Assembly (NCBI RefSeq): GCF_016082275.1
Contig: NZ_MOWM01000028.1
Span: 1-60,513, forward strand
Direction: 5' to 3'
DNA: 60,513 bases
Source: Variovorax sp. E3
GTDB taxonomy: Bacteria > Pseudomonadota > Gammaproteobacteria > Burkholderiales > Burkholderiaceae_C
A program made the position numbers and the translations under genes. Below are positions 1 to 14,498 of this stretch, piece after piece; within the stretch, counting starts at the first letter, position 1; each line of letters opens with the position of its first letter. The notes under the pieces are model-generated. The model saw only the letters and a program-made list of their open reading frames with translations, made no database searches and had not been told where the DNA came from.

Positions 1-56
1 GGGCAGCGCCCAACGAGCGCCATTCAGTGGTCGAGGCCGTCGTGCCCCCACCCCCG

Positions 57-77
57 CCCTCCCCCGGAAGGGGAGGG
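57..77. repeat. G/C-rich intergenic hairpin downstream of glgP
   Basis: An 8-bp perfect inverted repeat, CCCTCCCC at 57-64 and GGGGAGGG at 70-77, encloses the loop CGGAA. It lies 20 bases past the glgP stop. Read on the minus strand it is followed by a G-rich tract, not by a U-run, so it is not a classical Rho-independent terminator. Hairpins of this composition are common between genes in Burkholderiales. Nothing else is recognisable in bases 1-97. Confidence 0.45.
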
Positions 78-97
78 AGAAACTTCCCCGCAGTCCT

Positions 98-2579
<2,482 letters not shown>

Positions 2580-2664
2580 GGTGAGCGCTCTCGAGGTGAG
2601 TGGTGTTGTGTCGGCCCAGGCATTGAGCGGGCGCGGTGTTTTGTCGAAGGTGCTTCTGGGGCGG

Positions 2665-2760
2665 GTGCACAGGACACCGGGTGTCCCCCTCCGCGAATGT
2701 CCCCCGGCCTGCGGCCTCCTCCTTTATTTCGCTGCGGGGGACACCCGATGCCCTGTGCAC
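2665..2760 (-). repeat. Long structured hairpin repeat, copy 1 (glgA-glgP spacer)
   Basis: The arms 2665-2689 and 2736-2760 form a 25-bp stem. Its only two non-Watson-Crick positions (2674/2751 and 2677/2748) are A-C or C-A on the plus strand, which become G-U wobbles on the minus-strand RNA. The apical core, read on the minus strand, runs GCAGCGAAATAAAGGAGG, then a GGCC-GCA-GGCC mini-hairpin, then CGGGGGACATTCGCGGA. Apart from the mini-hairpin the core is identical to copy 2, while the outer stems of the two copies are unrelated. In this orientation the copy lies in the sense strand of the glg operon mRNA, just upstream of glgP. Confidence 0.85.
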
Positions 2761-2804
2761 TTGGGCACGCGGCTGGTGCTCGCCGATCAACGACGGCTCT
2801 GGGT

Positions 2805-2898
2805 GGTCACGTCGATGGTGTGCTCTGCGCAGCGAAATAAAGGAGGAGCCCGAAGGGCGGGGGACATTCGCGGAGCAGAGCACGCCGTCGGCGTGACC
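2805..2898 (+). repeat. Long structured hairpin repeat, copy 2 (glgA-glgP spacer)
   Basis: The arms 2805-2828 and 2875-2898 pair over 24 bp, with three T-G positions (2812/2891, 2816/2887, 2819/2884) that are U-G wobbles in plus-strand RNA. Inside, GCGAA (2832-2836) can pair with TTCGC (2867-2871). A purine-rich ATAAAGGAGGAG segment and a GCCC-GAA-GGGC mini-hairpin lie at the apex. The core matches copy 1 in the opposite orientation. The second base pair of the mini-hairpin is C-G here and G-C in copy 1, a compensatory change. This copy is antisense to the glg operon. Confidence 0.85.
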
Positions 2899-2927
2899 GC
2901 GCCCTGAATGACCCAGAAATCCGGTGT

Positions 2928-4397
2928 TCATCCCAGCGCCTGCCGATAAACGTCGATGTACTGCGCGGCCGCCGTACCCCAGTCGGCCGGACGCCGCATG
3001 GCGTGGCCGCGAACCCGGCGCCAGTCCGGCGCGCGCTGGTAGAGGGCGAAGGCGCGGCGCACCGCGCGTTCGTAGCCGGCAACGTCGAAGCGATCGAACA
3101 CGAATCCGGTGGCGTCGCCGCTGGCCAGGTCCTCGAGCGTGCTGTCGACGACCGTGTCGGCCAGCCCGCCGACGCGGCGCACCAGCGGCAGGCTGCCGTA
3201 CTTGAGGCCGTACATCTGCGTGAGGCCGCAGGGCTCGAACAGCGAAGGCACCAGCGTCACGTCGCCCGCGCCGAACAGCTGGTGCGCGAGCGTTTCGCTG
3301 TAGCCGATGGTCACGCTGACCGATTGGGGTGCGGCCGCTGCGCGCTGGCGGAAGGCCTCTTCGAGCCAGCCCTCGCCGCTGCCCAGCAGCGCGAGCTGGC
3401 CGCCTTGGGCGAGCAGCGCGTCGAGCCCGTCGAGCACGAGGTGCAGGCCCTTCTGCTCGGTGAGCCGGCTCACGAGGATGAACAGCGGCACATCGGGCCG
3501 TTCGGCCAGGCCGAGCTGATGTTGCAGCACCGACTTGCAGCGCGCCTTGCCCGCCATGTGGCGGCCTTCGGGCGTGTGATAGCCCTGCACCAGGGCCGGG
3601 TCGGTCGCGGGGTTCCAGACCTGGTCGTCGACCGCGTTGAGGATGCCGGTCAGCACGCCGCTGCGCTGGCGCAGCAGGCCGTCGAGGCCGCAGCCCTGCT
3701 CGGGCGTCTGGATCTCCAGCGCGTACGTAGGGCTCACCGTGGTGAGCCGGTCGGCGTAGCACAGGCCGCCCTTCATGAACGAGAGCTGGCCGTGGTATTC
3801 CACGCCGTTCATCTGGAACGCGGGGCCGGGCAGGCCCACGTCCGCGAAGTTCCAGGGCGCGAACAGGCCCTGGTAGGCCAGGTTGTGCACGGTGAACACG
3901 CTGCCCACGCGGGGCGCGCCGGCCTGCTGCGCGAAGTGCAGGTAAGCCGGCGCGAGTGCGGCGTGCCAGTCGTGGGCGTGCACCACCTCGGGCTGCCACG
4001 ACGGGTCGAGGCCCCGCGCGAGCTGCGCCGCCGCCCAGCCCAGCAGCGCGAAGCGGCGGTGGTTGTCGCCGTAGGGCTGGCGCGCGGTGTCTTCGTAGGG
4101 GTTGCCGGGGCGGTCGTAGAGCGCTGGGGCATCGATCACGTAGGCCGGTATGCCCGGCGTGCCGCTGACGGCCACGTGCCCGCGCCGCAGCGTGAAGCGC
4201 TCGCCCCAGGGGGCGTTGAATTCGGCGACCGGCGCCTGCTCGCGCACGCCCGCGACGATGGCCGGAAAACCCGGCAGCAGCACGCGCGCGTCCTGCCCCG
4301 CGGCCATGAGCGCCAGGGGCAGGGCGCCGGCGATGTCCGCCAGGCCGCCGGTCTTGAGCAGGGGAAAGAGTTCGGCGCTGACCTGGAGGATTCGCAT
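2928..4397 (-). CDS. glgA: Glycogen synthase (ADP-glucose type, GT5)
   Basis: GlgA transfers glucose from ADP-glucose to growing alpha-1,4-glucan. The 489-residue protein begins MRILQVSAELFPLLKTGGLAD; K-T-G-G-L at residues 15-19 is the conserved ADP-glucose-binding motif of bacterial and plant starch synthases. The C-terminal GT-B half contains PSLFEPCGLTQMYGLKYGSLPLVRRVGGLADTV in shorter conserved blocks. Length is usual for the family. The start lies 19 bp after the glgC stop, so the two are probably co-transcribed and supply each other's substrate and product. The frame is intact throughout. Confidence 0.96.
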   Translation of the reverse strand: MRILQVSAELFPLLKTGGLADIAGALPLALMAAGQDARVLLPGFPAIVAGVREQAPVAEFNAPWGERFTLRRGHVAVSGTPGIPAYVIDAPALYDRPGNPYEDTARQPYGDNHRRFALLGWAAAQLARGLDPSWQPEVVHAHDWHAALAPAYLHFAQQAGAPRVGSVFTVHNLAYQGLFAPWNFADVGLPGPAFQMNGVEYHGQLSFMKGGLCYADRLTTVSPTYALEIQTPEQGCGLDGLLRQRSGVLTGILNAVDDQVWNPATDPALVQGYHTPEGRHMAGKARCKSVLQHQLGLAERPDVPLFILVSRLTEQKGLHLVLDGLDALLAQGGQLALLGSGEGWLEEAFRQRAAAAPQSVSVTIGYSETLAHQLFGAGDVTLVPSLFEPCGLTQMYGLKYGSLPLVRRVGGLADTVVDSTLEDLASGDATGFVFDRFDVAGYERAVRRAFALYQRAPDWRRVRGHAMRRPADWGTAAAQYIDVYRQALG

Positions 4398-4416
4398 CGT
4401 GTTCGGGGGCTCGGTG

Positions 4417-5733
<1,317 letters not shown>

Positions 5734-5817
5734 CCTGAAGTCTCCGTTCGTTCGCTTGTTGGAATTCGTTGTCAGAGTTTCTGCATCGAGACTAGCACCG
5801 CGCCTTGCGGCTGGCTT

Positions 5818-7911
5818 CTACGTTCTTGCAATCCAGAGGCTCGAAAAATGCACTTGTGCCGTGTCGCCGAGCGCTTGCGCCACGTCCGCCGGATCGTGCG
5901 CGGGGTCGCTCGACAGGCACAGGCGCCAGGTGCCCGCAGGCAGCTTGAACGGCACGGTGTCGGGCCCTGCGTTCACCATCACCAGCCATGCGCTTGCTTT
6001 GTTTGCATTTGTTGCATCACTCCCCGGAAAGAGGATTGCAAGGGCCGTGCCCGTCTGCCAGTCGCCGGACGTCATCGGCTCGCCGTCGGGGCGCAGCCAG
6101 CGGATGCCGGCCGCCGTGCCCGCGGCGGGCTCGGCCGGCCACCAGCGCGTGCTGCGCAGGGCGGGCGCTTCGCGGCGCAGGGCGGCCAGGCGCGTCACGA
6201 AGGCGCTCATGCGGGCCGCGTCGCTCGTGGGGTCGGACGCGGCACCGATCCAGGCGAGCCAGGTGGTCTCGTTGTTCTGGCAGTAGGCGTTGTTGTTGCC
6301 CTGCTGCGTGTGGCCGAGCTCGTCGCCGCCCAGCAGCATCGGCGTGCCCTGGGAGAGCATCAGCGTGGCGAACAGCGCGCGCCGCAGCCGGTCGCGCATG
6401 GCCAGCACGGCGGGGTCGTCGCTCGGGCCCTCGACGCCGCAGTTGTTGCTCATGTTGTGGCCGTGGCCGTCGCGGTTGTCCTCGCCGTTGGCGAGGTTGT
6501 GGCGCTCGTTGTAGCTCACGAGGTCGCGCAGCGTGAAGCCGTCGTGCGCGGTGACGAAGTTGACGCTGGCGGTCGGCGCGCGGCCGTCGTGCGCGAACTG
6601 CGTGCTCGACGCGGTGAAGCGGTGCGCGAAGTCGCCGAGGCCGGCCTTGTCGTCGTGCGCTTGCCGCAGCCAGAAGCCGCGTTGCGTGTCGCGGTAGCGG
6701 TCGTTCCATTCGAGCCAGCCGGGCGGGAACTCACCCAGCCGGTAGCCGCCGGGGCCGAGGTCCCAGGGCTCGGCGATCAGCAGCGTGCGCGACAGCACCG
6801 GGTCTTGCGCGATGGCCGCGAGGAAGGGCGCGCGCGCGTCGAAGCCGCTCTTCGCGTTGCGTGCCAGCACGGGCGCGAGGTCGAAGCGAAAGCCGTCGAC
6901 ACCCATCTCGCAGACCCAGTAGCGCAGGCTGTCCATCACGAGCTGCAGCACGCGCGGCTCGCCGAGGTTCAGGCAGTTGCCGGTGCCGGCCCAGTTTTCG
7001 TAGAGGGCGCGGTCGTCGGGGCGCAGGTGGTAGTACAGGGCGTTGTCGATGCCGCGCAGCGAGAGGGTGGGGCCGAGCTCGTCGGTTTCGGCGCTGTGGT
7101 TGTAGACGACGTCGATCACCAGCTCCATGCCGCGTGCGTGGATGGCGTCGGCCATGGCGCGGAATTCGCTGGCGGGCGTGGTGCCGGGGCGGCCGCTCCA
7201 GTAGCGGGCTTCGGGCGCGAACCAGCCGATGGTGGTGTAGCCCCAGTAGTTGCTCAGGCCCATGCGCTGCAGGCGCTGCTCGTCGGCGCGGTGCTGCACG
7301 GGCATGAGGCTCAGCGTGGTGACGCCGATGCGCTGCAGGTGGTCGAGCACGGCGGGTTCGGCCAGGCCCGCGTAGCTGCCCCGGAGCGCGGCGGGTACGG
7401 CGGGGTGAAGCCGCGTCTGGCCGTGCACGTGCAGTTCGTAGAGCACGCGTTCGCTGGACGGAATTCGTGCGTGGCCGTGGGCTGTCGACGGGTTGGCCAT
7501 TGCGATGACCCGACCCTTCAGTGCGACACCGCCGTTGTCGCGCGTGTCCCGTTGATCCGGGTTTGCGGCATCCTGGCCCAGAAAGATATCGCTGCCGTCG
7601 TACCGCCCGACGATCTCGCGCGCATACGGGTCGAGCAGCAGCTTGGCGGGGTTGAAGCGTTGCCCCTCGTGCGGCGCCCAAGGGCCATGCACGCGGTAGC
7701 CGTACACCAGCCCCGCCTGCGCGCTGGGCAGCAGCCCATGCCAGACGCCATCGGTGAACGAAGGCAGCCGGAGCCGTTGCTGCTCGTGCACGCCGGTGCT
7801 GTCGAAGATGCAGAGCTCGACCGCGTCGGCACGCGGCGCGACCAGCGCGAAGTTCACGCCTTGAGGCGAGGGCGTGGCGCCCAGCGGAAAGGGCGAACCG
7901 GCGCTCAGCAT
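5818..7911 (-). CDS. glgX: Glycogen debranching enzyme (GH13, isoamylase type)
   Basis: GlgX hydrolyses alpha-1,6 branches in phosphorylase-trimmed glycogen. The 697-residue protein has an N-terminal CBM48-like region (PFPLGATPSPQGVNFALV) and the four GH13 regions in order: [22 protein letters not shown] (nucleophile Asp), LIAEPWDLG (acid/base Glu) and VTAHDGFTLRDLVSYN. GDELGHTQQGNNNAYCQNN is the typical GlgX block. The ATG at 7911 begins 13 bp after the glgB stop, which supports one transcript. The length is normal and the frame is unbroken. Confidence 0.95.
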   Translation of the reverse strand: MLSAGSPFPLGATPSPQGVNFALVAPRADAVELCIFDSTGVHEQQRLRLPSFTDGVWHGLLPSAQAGLVYGYRVHGPWAPHEGQRFNPAKLLLDPYAREIVGRYDGSDIFLGQDAANPDQRDTRDNGGVALKGRVIAMANPSTAHGHARIPSSERVLYELHVHGQTRLHPAVPAALRGSYAGLAEPAVLDHLQRIGVTTLSLMPVQHRADEQRLQRMGLSNYWGYTTIGWFAPEARYWSGRPGTTPASEFRAMADAIHARGMELVIDVVYNHSAETDELGPTLSLRGIDNALYYHLRPDDRALYENWAGTGNCLNLGEPRVLQLVMDSLRYWVCEMGVDGFRFDLAPVLARNAKSGFDARAPFLAAIAQDPVLSRTLLIAEPWDLGPGGYRLGEFPPGWLEWNDRYRDTQRGFWLRQAHDDKAGLGDFAHRFTASSTQFAHDGRAPTASVNFVTAHDGFTLRDLVSYNERHNLANGEDNRDGHGHNMSNNCGVEGPSDDPAVLAMRDRLRRALFATLMLSQGTPMLLGGDELGHTQQGNNNAYCQNNETTWLAWIGAASDPTSDAARMSAFVTRLAALRREAPALRSTRWWPAEPAAGTAAGIRWLRPDGEPMTSGDWQTGTALAILFPGSDATNANKASAWLVMVNAGPDTVPFKLPAGTWRLCLSSDPAHDPADVAQALGDTAQVHFSSLWIART

Positions 7912-7924
7912 GCGCGCGGCCCGG

Positions 7925-10099
<2,175 letters not shown>

Positions 10100-10104
10100 G
10101 GCGG

Positions 10105-11783
10105 TCAGCTCTGTCCTTCTTCGGCGGGCGTGCCGAGGAAGACGCCATAAGGCGACAGCACCAGCATGCGCTTTTCGTTCACGGTCTGCACGACGGCGGT
10201 GCTCTCCAGCGGTTGTCCGACCAGCGGCTGCAACCGGCCGGGCAACGGCATCGACACCGGCTCGCTCCCCAGATTGAAGACGGCGTGCAGCGATTGGTTC
10301 CCGTCGCGGCGCTCGAAATGCAGCAGCGGCTCGGGCGCGTCGAAGAAGGCGATGGCGCCGGTGCGAAGCAGCGGTGCGTGCGGCGCCAGTGCAGCAGGGC
10401 GCGGCTGAAGGCGAGCATCGAAGCGGCGTCGTCGGTTTGCCGCGCGACGGCCAGCGGCAGGTGCGGGCCGTACACCGGCAGCCACGGCGAGCCGGTGGTG
10501 AAGCCGCCGTTCGGCGCCTCGGCCGTCCACGGCATCGGCGTGCGGCAGCCGTCGCGGCCCTTGAACTCGGGCCAGAAGGCGCGGCCGTACGGGTCTTGCA
10601 GCCGTTCGAACGGTACCTCGGCTTCGGGCAGGCCGAGTTCTTCGCCCTGGTAGATGCTGGCGCTGCCGCGCAGCGTGAGCAGCAGCGTCAGCCAGAGCCG
10701 ATCGCGCCGCGTGTCGGCGGGGGCGCCGTCGCTCCAGCGGGTGGCGACGCGCGGCACGTCGTGGTTCGACACCGCCCAGCAGCCCCAGCCGCCCGTGGGG
10801 GCCAGGGCGCTGTCGAGCGCCTCGACCTGGTGGCGCAGGTGCTTGGGGCTGTGGTCGGCCGTGAGCAGGCTGAAGCTGTAGGCCAGGTGCAGGCGCTTGC
10901 CGCGTTCGGTGTACTGCGCCATGACGGGCGGCGCGTTCTCGTCGCCGACCTCGCCCAGCGCCACCGCGCCGTAGCCGTCGAGCAGCCGACGCAGGCTTTC
11001 GAGGAACGCCAGGTTCTCGGTCTGGCTCTTGTCGTACAGGTGCTGCTGCATGGCATAGGGGTTGTCGGCGCGCACCGTGCTGACCTCGTCGATCGACGCG
11101 AGCGAGGCCGGCGGGTTGTCGCGCAGCAGCGCGTCGTGGAACTGGTGGTTGCAGGCGTCGAAGCGGAAGCCGTCGACGCCGCGCTCGCACCAGAAGCGCA
11201 CTTCGCCCAGCAGCGCCTCCTGCACCTCGGCGCAGTGGAAGTTGAGGTCGGGCTGCTCGGCAAGAAAACTGTGCAGGTAGTACTGGCGCCGGCGCGCGTC
11301 CCATTGCCAGGCCGAGCCGCCGAACACCGACAGCCAGTTGGTGGGCGGCGTGCCGTCGGGTCGGGGGTCGGCCCACACGTACCAGTCGGCCTTGGGGTTG
11401 TCGCGCGAGCCGCGGCTTTCGGCGAACCAGGCGTGCTGGTCGGAGGTGTGCGAGAGCACCTGGTCGATGATGAGCTTGAGCCCCAGCGCATGCATGCGCG
11501 CGAGCATGGCGTCGAAGTCGGCCAGCGTGCCGAACAGCGGGTCGACCGCGCGGTAGTCGGACACGTCGTAGCCGAAGTCCTTCATCGGCGAGCGGAAGAA
11601 AGGCGAGACCCAGACCGCATCGACGCCGAGCGCCGCCACGTGGTCGAGGCGGGCCGTGATGCCGGGCAGGTCGCCGATGCCGTCGCCGTTGCTGTCGTTG
11701 AAGCTGCGCGGGTAGATCTGGTAGATCACCGCGCCGCGCCACCATTCGCTGCCGTTGCTGTTGCTTTTTTCGCTGCGTCCCAT
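10105..11783 (-). CDS. GH13 alpha-glucosidase / oligo-1,6-glucosidase (one apparent deletion)
   Basis: This is a family 13 exo-glucosidase, likely releasing glucose from short malto-oligosaccharides. Motifs are [15 protein letters not shown] near the start, [30 protein letters not shown] (nucleophile), [14 protein letters not shown] (acid/base) and [10 protein letters not shown] chose ATG 11783 ([11 protein letters not shown]), preceded by an AGGGGCAGGC ribosome-binding stretch, over the upstream start at 11897, because homology begins at WWRG. The frame slips near 10373, where LLHWRRTH should continue [16 protein letters not shown]; one C missing from a CCC run explains it. The rebuilt length is 559 residues. 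It leads the glg operon and is divergent from the gene at 11937. TreS is less likely because the length is short. Confidence 0.88.
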
Positions 11784-11936
11784 GCCTGCCCCTGTGGTCG
11801 AAAAACATTGTGGCATGCGAGATTCGGGCCAGTGGTACTGGCTTGCGCGCCGCGCGATGATCCTTCGGCGCCCCGTGAAGCTTTCTACACTGGGCACCGT
11901 TTTGCACGCAGCAGCGTACCGTTCCCGTTTTTCAAG

Positions 11937-13388
11937 ATGACTTCAGATTCAGCCTCCTCACTCGCCGCGCTCGAAGCGCGGCTCGCCCAAGACCTCGACT
12001 ACCTCGGCTGGCCCGGCCGCAACTGGATGCCCGCGCGGCAGGCGGGCGGCGAGGCGCTGCTGGACGTGGCCATCATCGGCGGCGGCCAGGCCGGGCTGGC
12101 CGCCTGGGTCGCGCTGGCGCAGCAGGGCATTCGCGCCGTGGTGTTCGACCGCTCGCCCGCGGGCAAGGAAGGGCCCTGGGCGACCACCGCGCGCATGGAA
12201 ACGCTGCGCTCGCCCAAGGAACTGACCGGCCCGGCGCTGGGGCTGCCCGCGCTGACCTTCCGTGCATGGTTCGAGGCGCAGTTCGGCCTGGAGGCCTGGA
12301 CGGCGATGGACAAGATCCCGCGCCTGCAATGGATGGACTACCTGGCCTGGTACCGCCGCGTGATGGGCGTGGACGTGCGCAACGACACGGCCGTCACCCG
12401 CATCCAGCCGCTGGCCGACGGCTCGGCCGTGCGCCTGGACCTGCGCACGCCGCAAGGCGAACGCAGCGTGCTGGCGCGCCGCGTGGTGCTCGCCACCGGG
12501 CGCGACGGCCTCGGCGGCCCCGCCGTTCCGGCGTTCGTCAACGCGCTGCCGCACTCGAAGTGGGCGCATTCCTCCGACGACATGGACTACGGCCGGCTCC
12601 AGGGCCTGCGCGTGGGCGTGGTCGGCGCGGGTTCCTCGGCCATGGACAGCGCGGCCACCGCGCTGGAGGCCGGCGCGCACAGCGTCGAGCTGCTGATCCG
12701 CCGGCCCGACCTGCCGCGCGTCAACAAGGGCAAGGGCGCGGGCGTGCCGGGGCTGACGCAGGGGCACTACGACCTGCCGGACGAACTCAAGTGGCGCATC
12801 CGCCACTACATCAACGTGGCGAACGTGCCGCCGCCGCACGGCAGCACGCTGCGCGTGTCGGGCCACCCCAATGCGTTCTTCAACTTCGGCTGCCCGATCC
12901 TGTCGATCACGCCGCAGGGCGAGGCGATGCGTGTGTCGACGCCGAAGGGCGATTTCGAATTCGACTTCCTGATCGTCTCGACCGGCTTCAAGGTCGACTG
13001 GCCGAACCGCCCCGAATTCGCGGCCATCGCCGCCCATGTGCGCACCTGGAAAGACCGCTTCGTGCCCGCCCCAGGCGACGAAGACCAGGAGCTGGCCGAC
13101 TCGCCCGACCTCGGGCCGGCCTTCGAATTCCAGGAGCGCGCGGCGGGCGAATGCCCGGGGCTCGGGCGCATCCACTGCTTCTGCTACCCGGCGGCGCTGT
13201 CGCACGGCACGGTGTCGGGCGACATCCCGGCCATCAGCGACGGCGCCAAGCGGCTCGCGAGCGGCATGGCCGGCCTGTTCTACCGTGAGGACTTCGACCA
13301 CCACTGGGCCAACATCGAGGCCTATGCCGAACCGGAGCTGTTCGGCGACGAATGGACGCCCGCGCTGCCGCCGCAAGAAAGAAACTGA
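11937..13388 (+). CDS. FAD/NAD(P)-binding oxidoreductase, flavin monooxygenase-like
   Basis: The 483-residue protein has two dinucleotide-binding folds: VAIIGGGQAG at residues 45-53 for FAD and LRVGVVGAGSSAMDSA near residue 225 for NAD(P)H. VVLATGRDGLGGP and IVSTGFKVDWPNRPE resemble the ATG-type motifs of class B flavoprotein monooxygenases, which oxygenate small organic substrates. The substrate is not evident. The ATG at 11937 fits the start of homology. The 153-bp space to the divergent alpha-glucosidase gene must hold promoters for both. The next two genes encode CMD/AhpD-type proteins four bases away and then overlapping, so the three form an operon. Confidence 0.85.
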   Translation: MTSDSASSLAALEARLAQDLDYLGWPGRNWMPARQAGGEALLDVAIIGGGQAGLAAWVALAQQGIRAVVFDRSPAGKEGPWATTARMETLRSPKELTGPALGLPALTFRAWFEAQFGLEAWTAMDKIPRLQWMDYLAWYRRVMGVDVRNDTAVTRIQPLADGSAVRLDLRTPQGERSVLARRVVLATGRDGLGGPAVPAFVNALPHSKWAHSSDDMDYGRLQGLRVGVVGAGSSAMDSAATALEAGAHSVELLIRRPDLPRVNKGKGAGVPGLTQGHYDLPDELKWRIRHYINVANVPPPHGSTLRVSGHPNAFFNFGCPILSITPQGEAMRVSTPKGDFEFDFLIVSTGFKVDWPNRPEFAAIAAHVRTWKDRFVPAPGDEDQELADSPDLGPAFEFQERAAGECPGLGRIHCFCYPAALSHGTVSGDIPAISDGAKRLASGMAGLFYREDFDHHWANIEAYAEPELFGDEWTPALPPQERN

Positions 13389-13392
13389 CCCC

Positions 13393-13902
13393 ATGACCAC
13401 CCTCACCACTCCCGATGTGATCGACGCCGCCGTTGCGCTGGCGCCGGACCAGGCCACCTGGGCGCTGCGGCGCCAGCGCGACAAGGTCGTTGCCGCGACG
13501 CAGGGCAGCTACGACGCGATGTTCTCGCCGGCCGTCGAAGGCCTCTCCGTGGCCGAGCGCCTGCTGGTTGCGCTGCATGCCTGCCGTGTCTCGAAGGCCG
13601 AGAGCCTGGCCGCGCACTACCGCGACCGGCTCGTGGCCGAGGGCGCGGACGGCGCGCTGGTCGAGGCGGTCGCGAGCGGCCGGCCAGTCGGTGACACCCG
13701 CCTTCAGGCCGTGCTGGCATTCACCGGCAAGCTGATCGAACGCCCCATCGAGGGCGACAAGGCGGCTGTGCAGTCGCTGGCCGACAGCGGCCTGTCGACG
13801 CCGGCCATCGTCGCGATGAGCCAGCTGATCGCATTTCTTTCGTACCAGATCCGCGTTGCCGCGGGCCTGAAGGCGCTGGCCGCCGTGGAGGCTTCGGCAT
13901 GA
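13393..13902 (+). CDS. CMD domain protein (Avi_7170-like)
   Basis: The 169-residue protein starts MTTLTTPDVIDAAVALAP and is mostly alpha-helical. The central part, LSVAERLLVALHACRVSKAESLAAHYRDRL, and the end, MSQLIAFLSYQIRVAAGL, resemble the carboxymuconolactone decarboxylase/AhpD fold, but it lacks the CxxC redox pair seen in its partner. Proteins of this kind are usually found paired with an alkylhydroperoxidase-domain protein in clusters with flavin monooxygenases; here that partner overlaps by four bases (ATGA at 13899). It may be an accessory subunit. The exact reaction is unknown. Confidence 0.75.
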   Translation: MTTLTTPDVIDAAVALAPDQATWALRRQRDKVVAATQGSYDAMFSPAVEGLSVAERLLVALHACRVSKAESLAAHYRDRLVAEGADGALVEAVASGRPVGDTRLQAVLAFTGKLIERPIEGDKAAVQSLADSGLSTPAIVAMSQLIAFLSYQIRVAAGLKALAAVEASA

Positions 13903-14495
13903 CGACCCCGATCCGCATCAAGGGCTTCACCACCGACGTGCTGAAGTGGAAGCCGTGGCTCGACACGGTGAATGTCGACACGGCCACGCCCGCGCAACTG
14001 GCGGCGCTCGACGAGATGAGCCCGCAGGCGCGCACCTCGCCGTACTTCCTGGTGCTGGCGCACCAGCCCGAGATACTGCTGCAGCGCTCCATCGCCTTCA
14101 ACGCGATCATGTTCGCGCCGGGCGGCATGCCGCGCGCCGAGCGCGAGCTGGGGGCCACGGTCGAATCGCGCGTCAACGGCTGCGTGTACTGCGCGTCGGT
14201 GCATGCGCAGCGCTTCGAGCAGCTGGCCAAGCGCAACGACGTGATCTCGCAGGTGTTCGACGCGCCGGAAACGGCCGGCACCACGGCGCGGGAAAAGGCC
14301 ATCGTCGCGTTCTCGGTCCGGCTCGGAGCCGAGCCCGACAAGGTGTCTGCCGACGACATCCAGGCGCTGAAGGAGGTCGGGCTGGGCGAGCTGGAAATCC
14401 TCGACCTGGTCCATTCGGTGGCCCTCTTTGCCTGGGCCAACCGGCTGATGCTCAACCTCGGGGAGCCGGTGTTCCCCGAAGCCGACGCTTCATAA
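13899..14495 (+). CDS. Alkylhydroperoxidase-domain protein (Avi_7169-like)
   Basis: This 198-residue AhpD/CMD-fold protein contains VNGCVYCASVHAQRFEQL near residue 90. The Cys-x-x-Cys with the following Ser and His is the peroxidatic/resolving pair of AhpD-like enzymes. It probably reduces peroxides or acts as a redox partner for the flavoprotein encoded two genes upstream. Its ATG overlaps the TGA of the CMD gene. It converges with the minus-strand gene ending at 14499, with only three bases between the stops and no visible terminator. Confidence 0.82.
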   Translation: MTTPIRIKGFTTDVLKWKPWLDTVNVDTATPAQLAALDEMSPQARTSPYFLVLAHQPEILLQRSIAFNAIMFAPGGMPRAERELGATVESRVNGCVYCASVHAQRFEQLAKRNDVISQVFDAPETAGTTAREKAIVAFSVRLGAEPDKVSADDIQALKEVGLGELEILDLVHSVALFAWANRLMLNLGEPVFPEADAS

Positions 14496-14498
14496 GCA

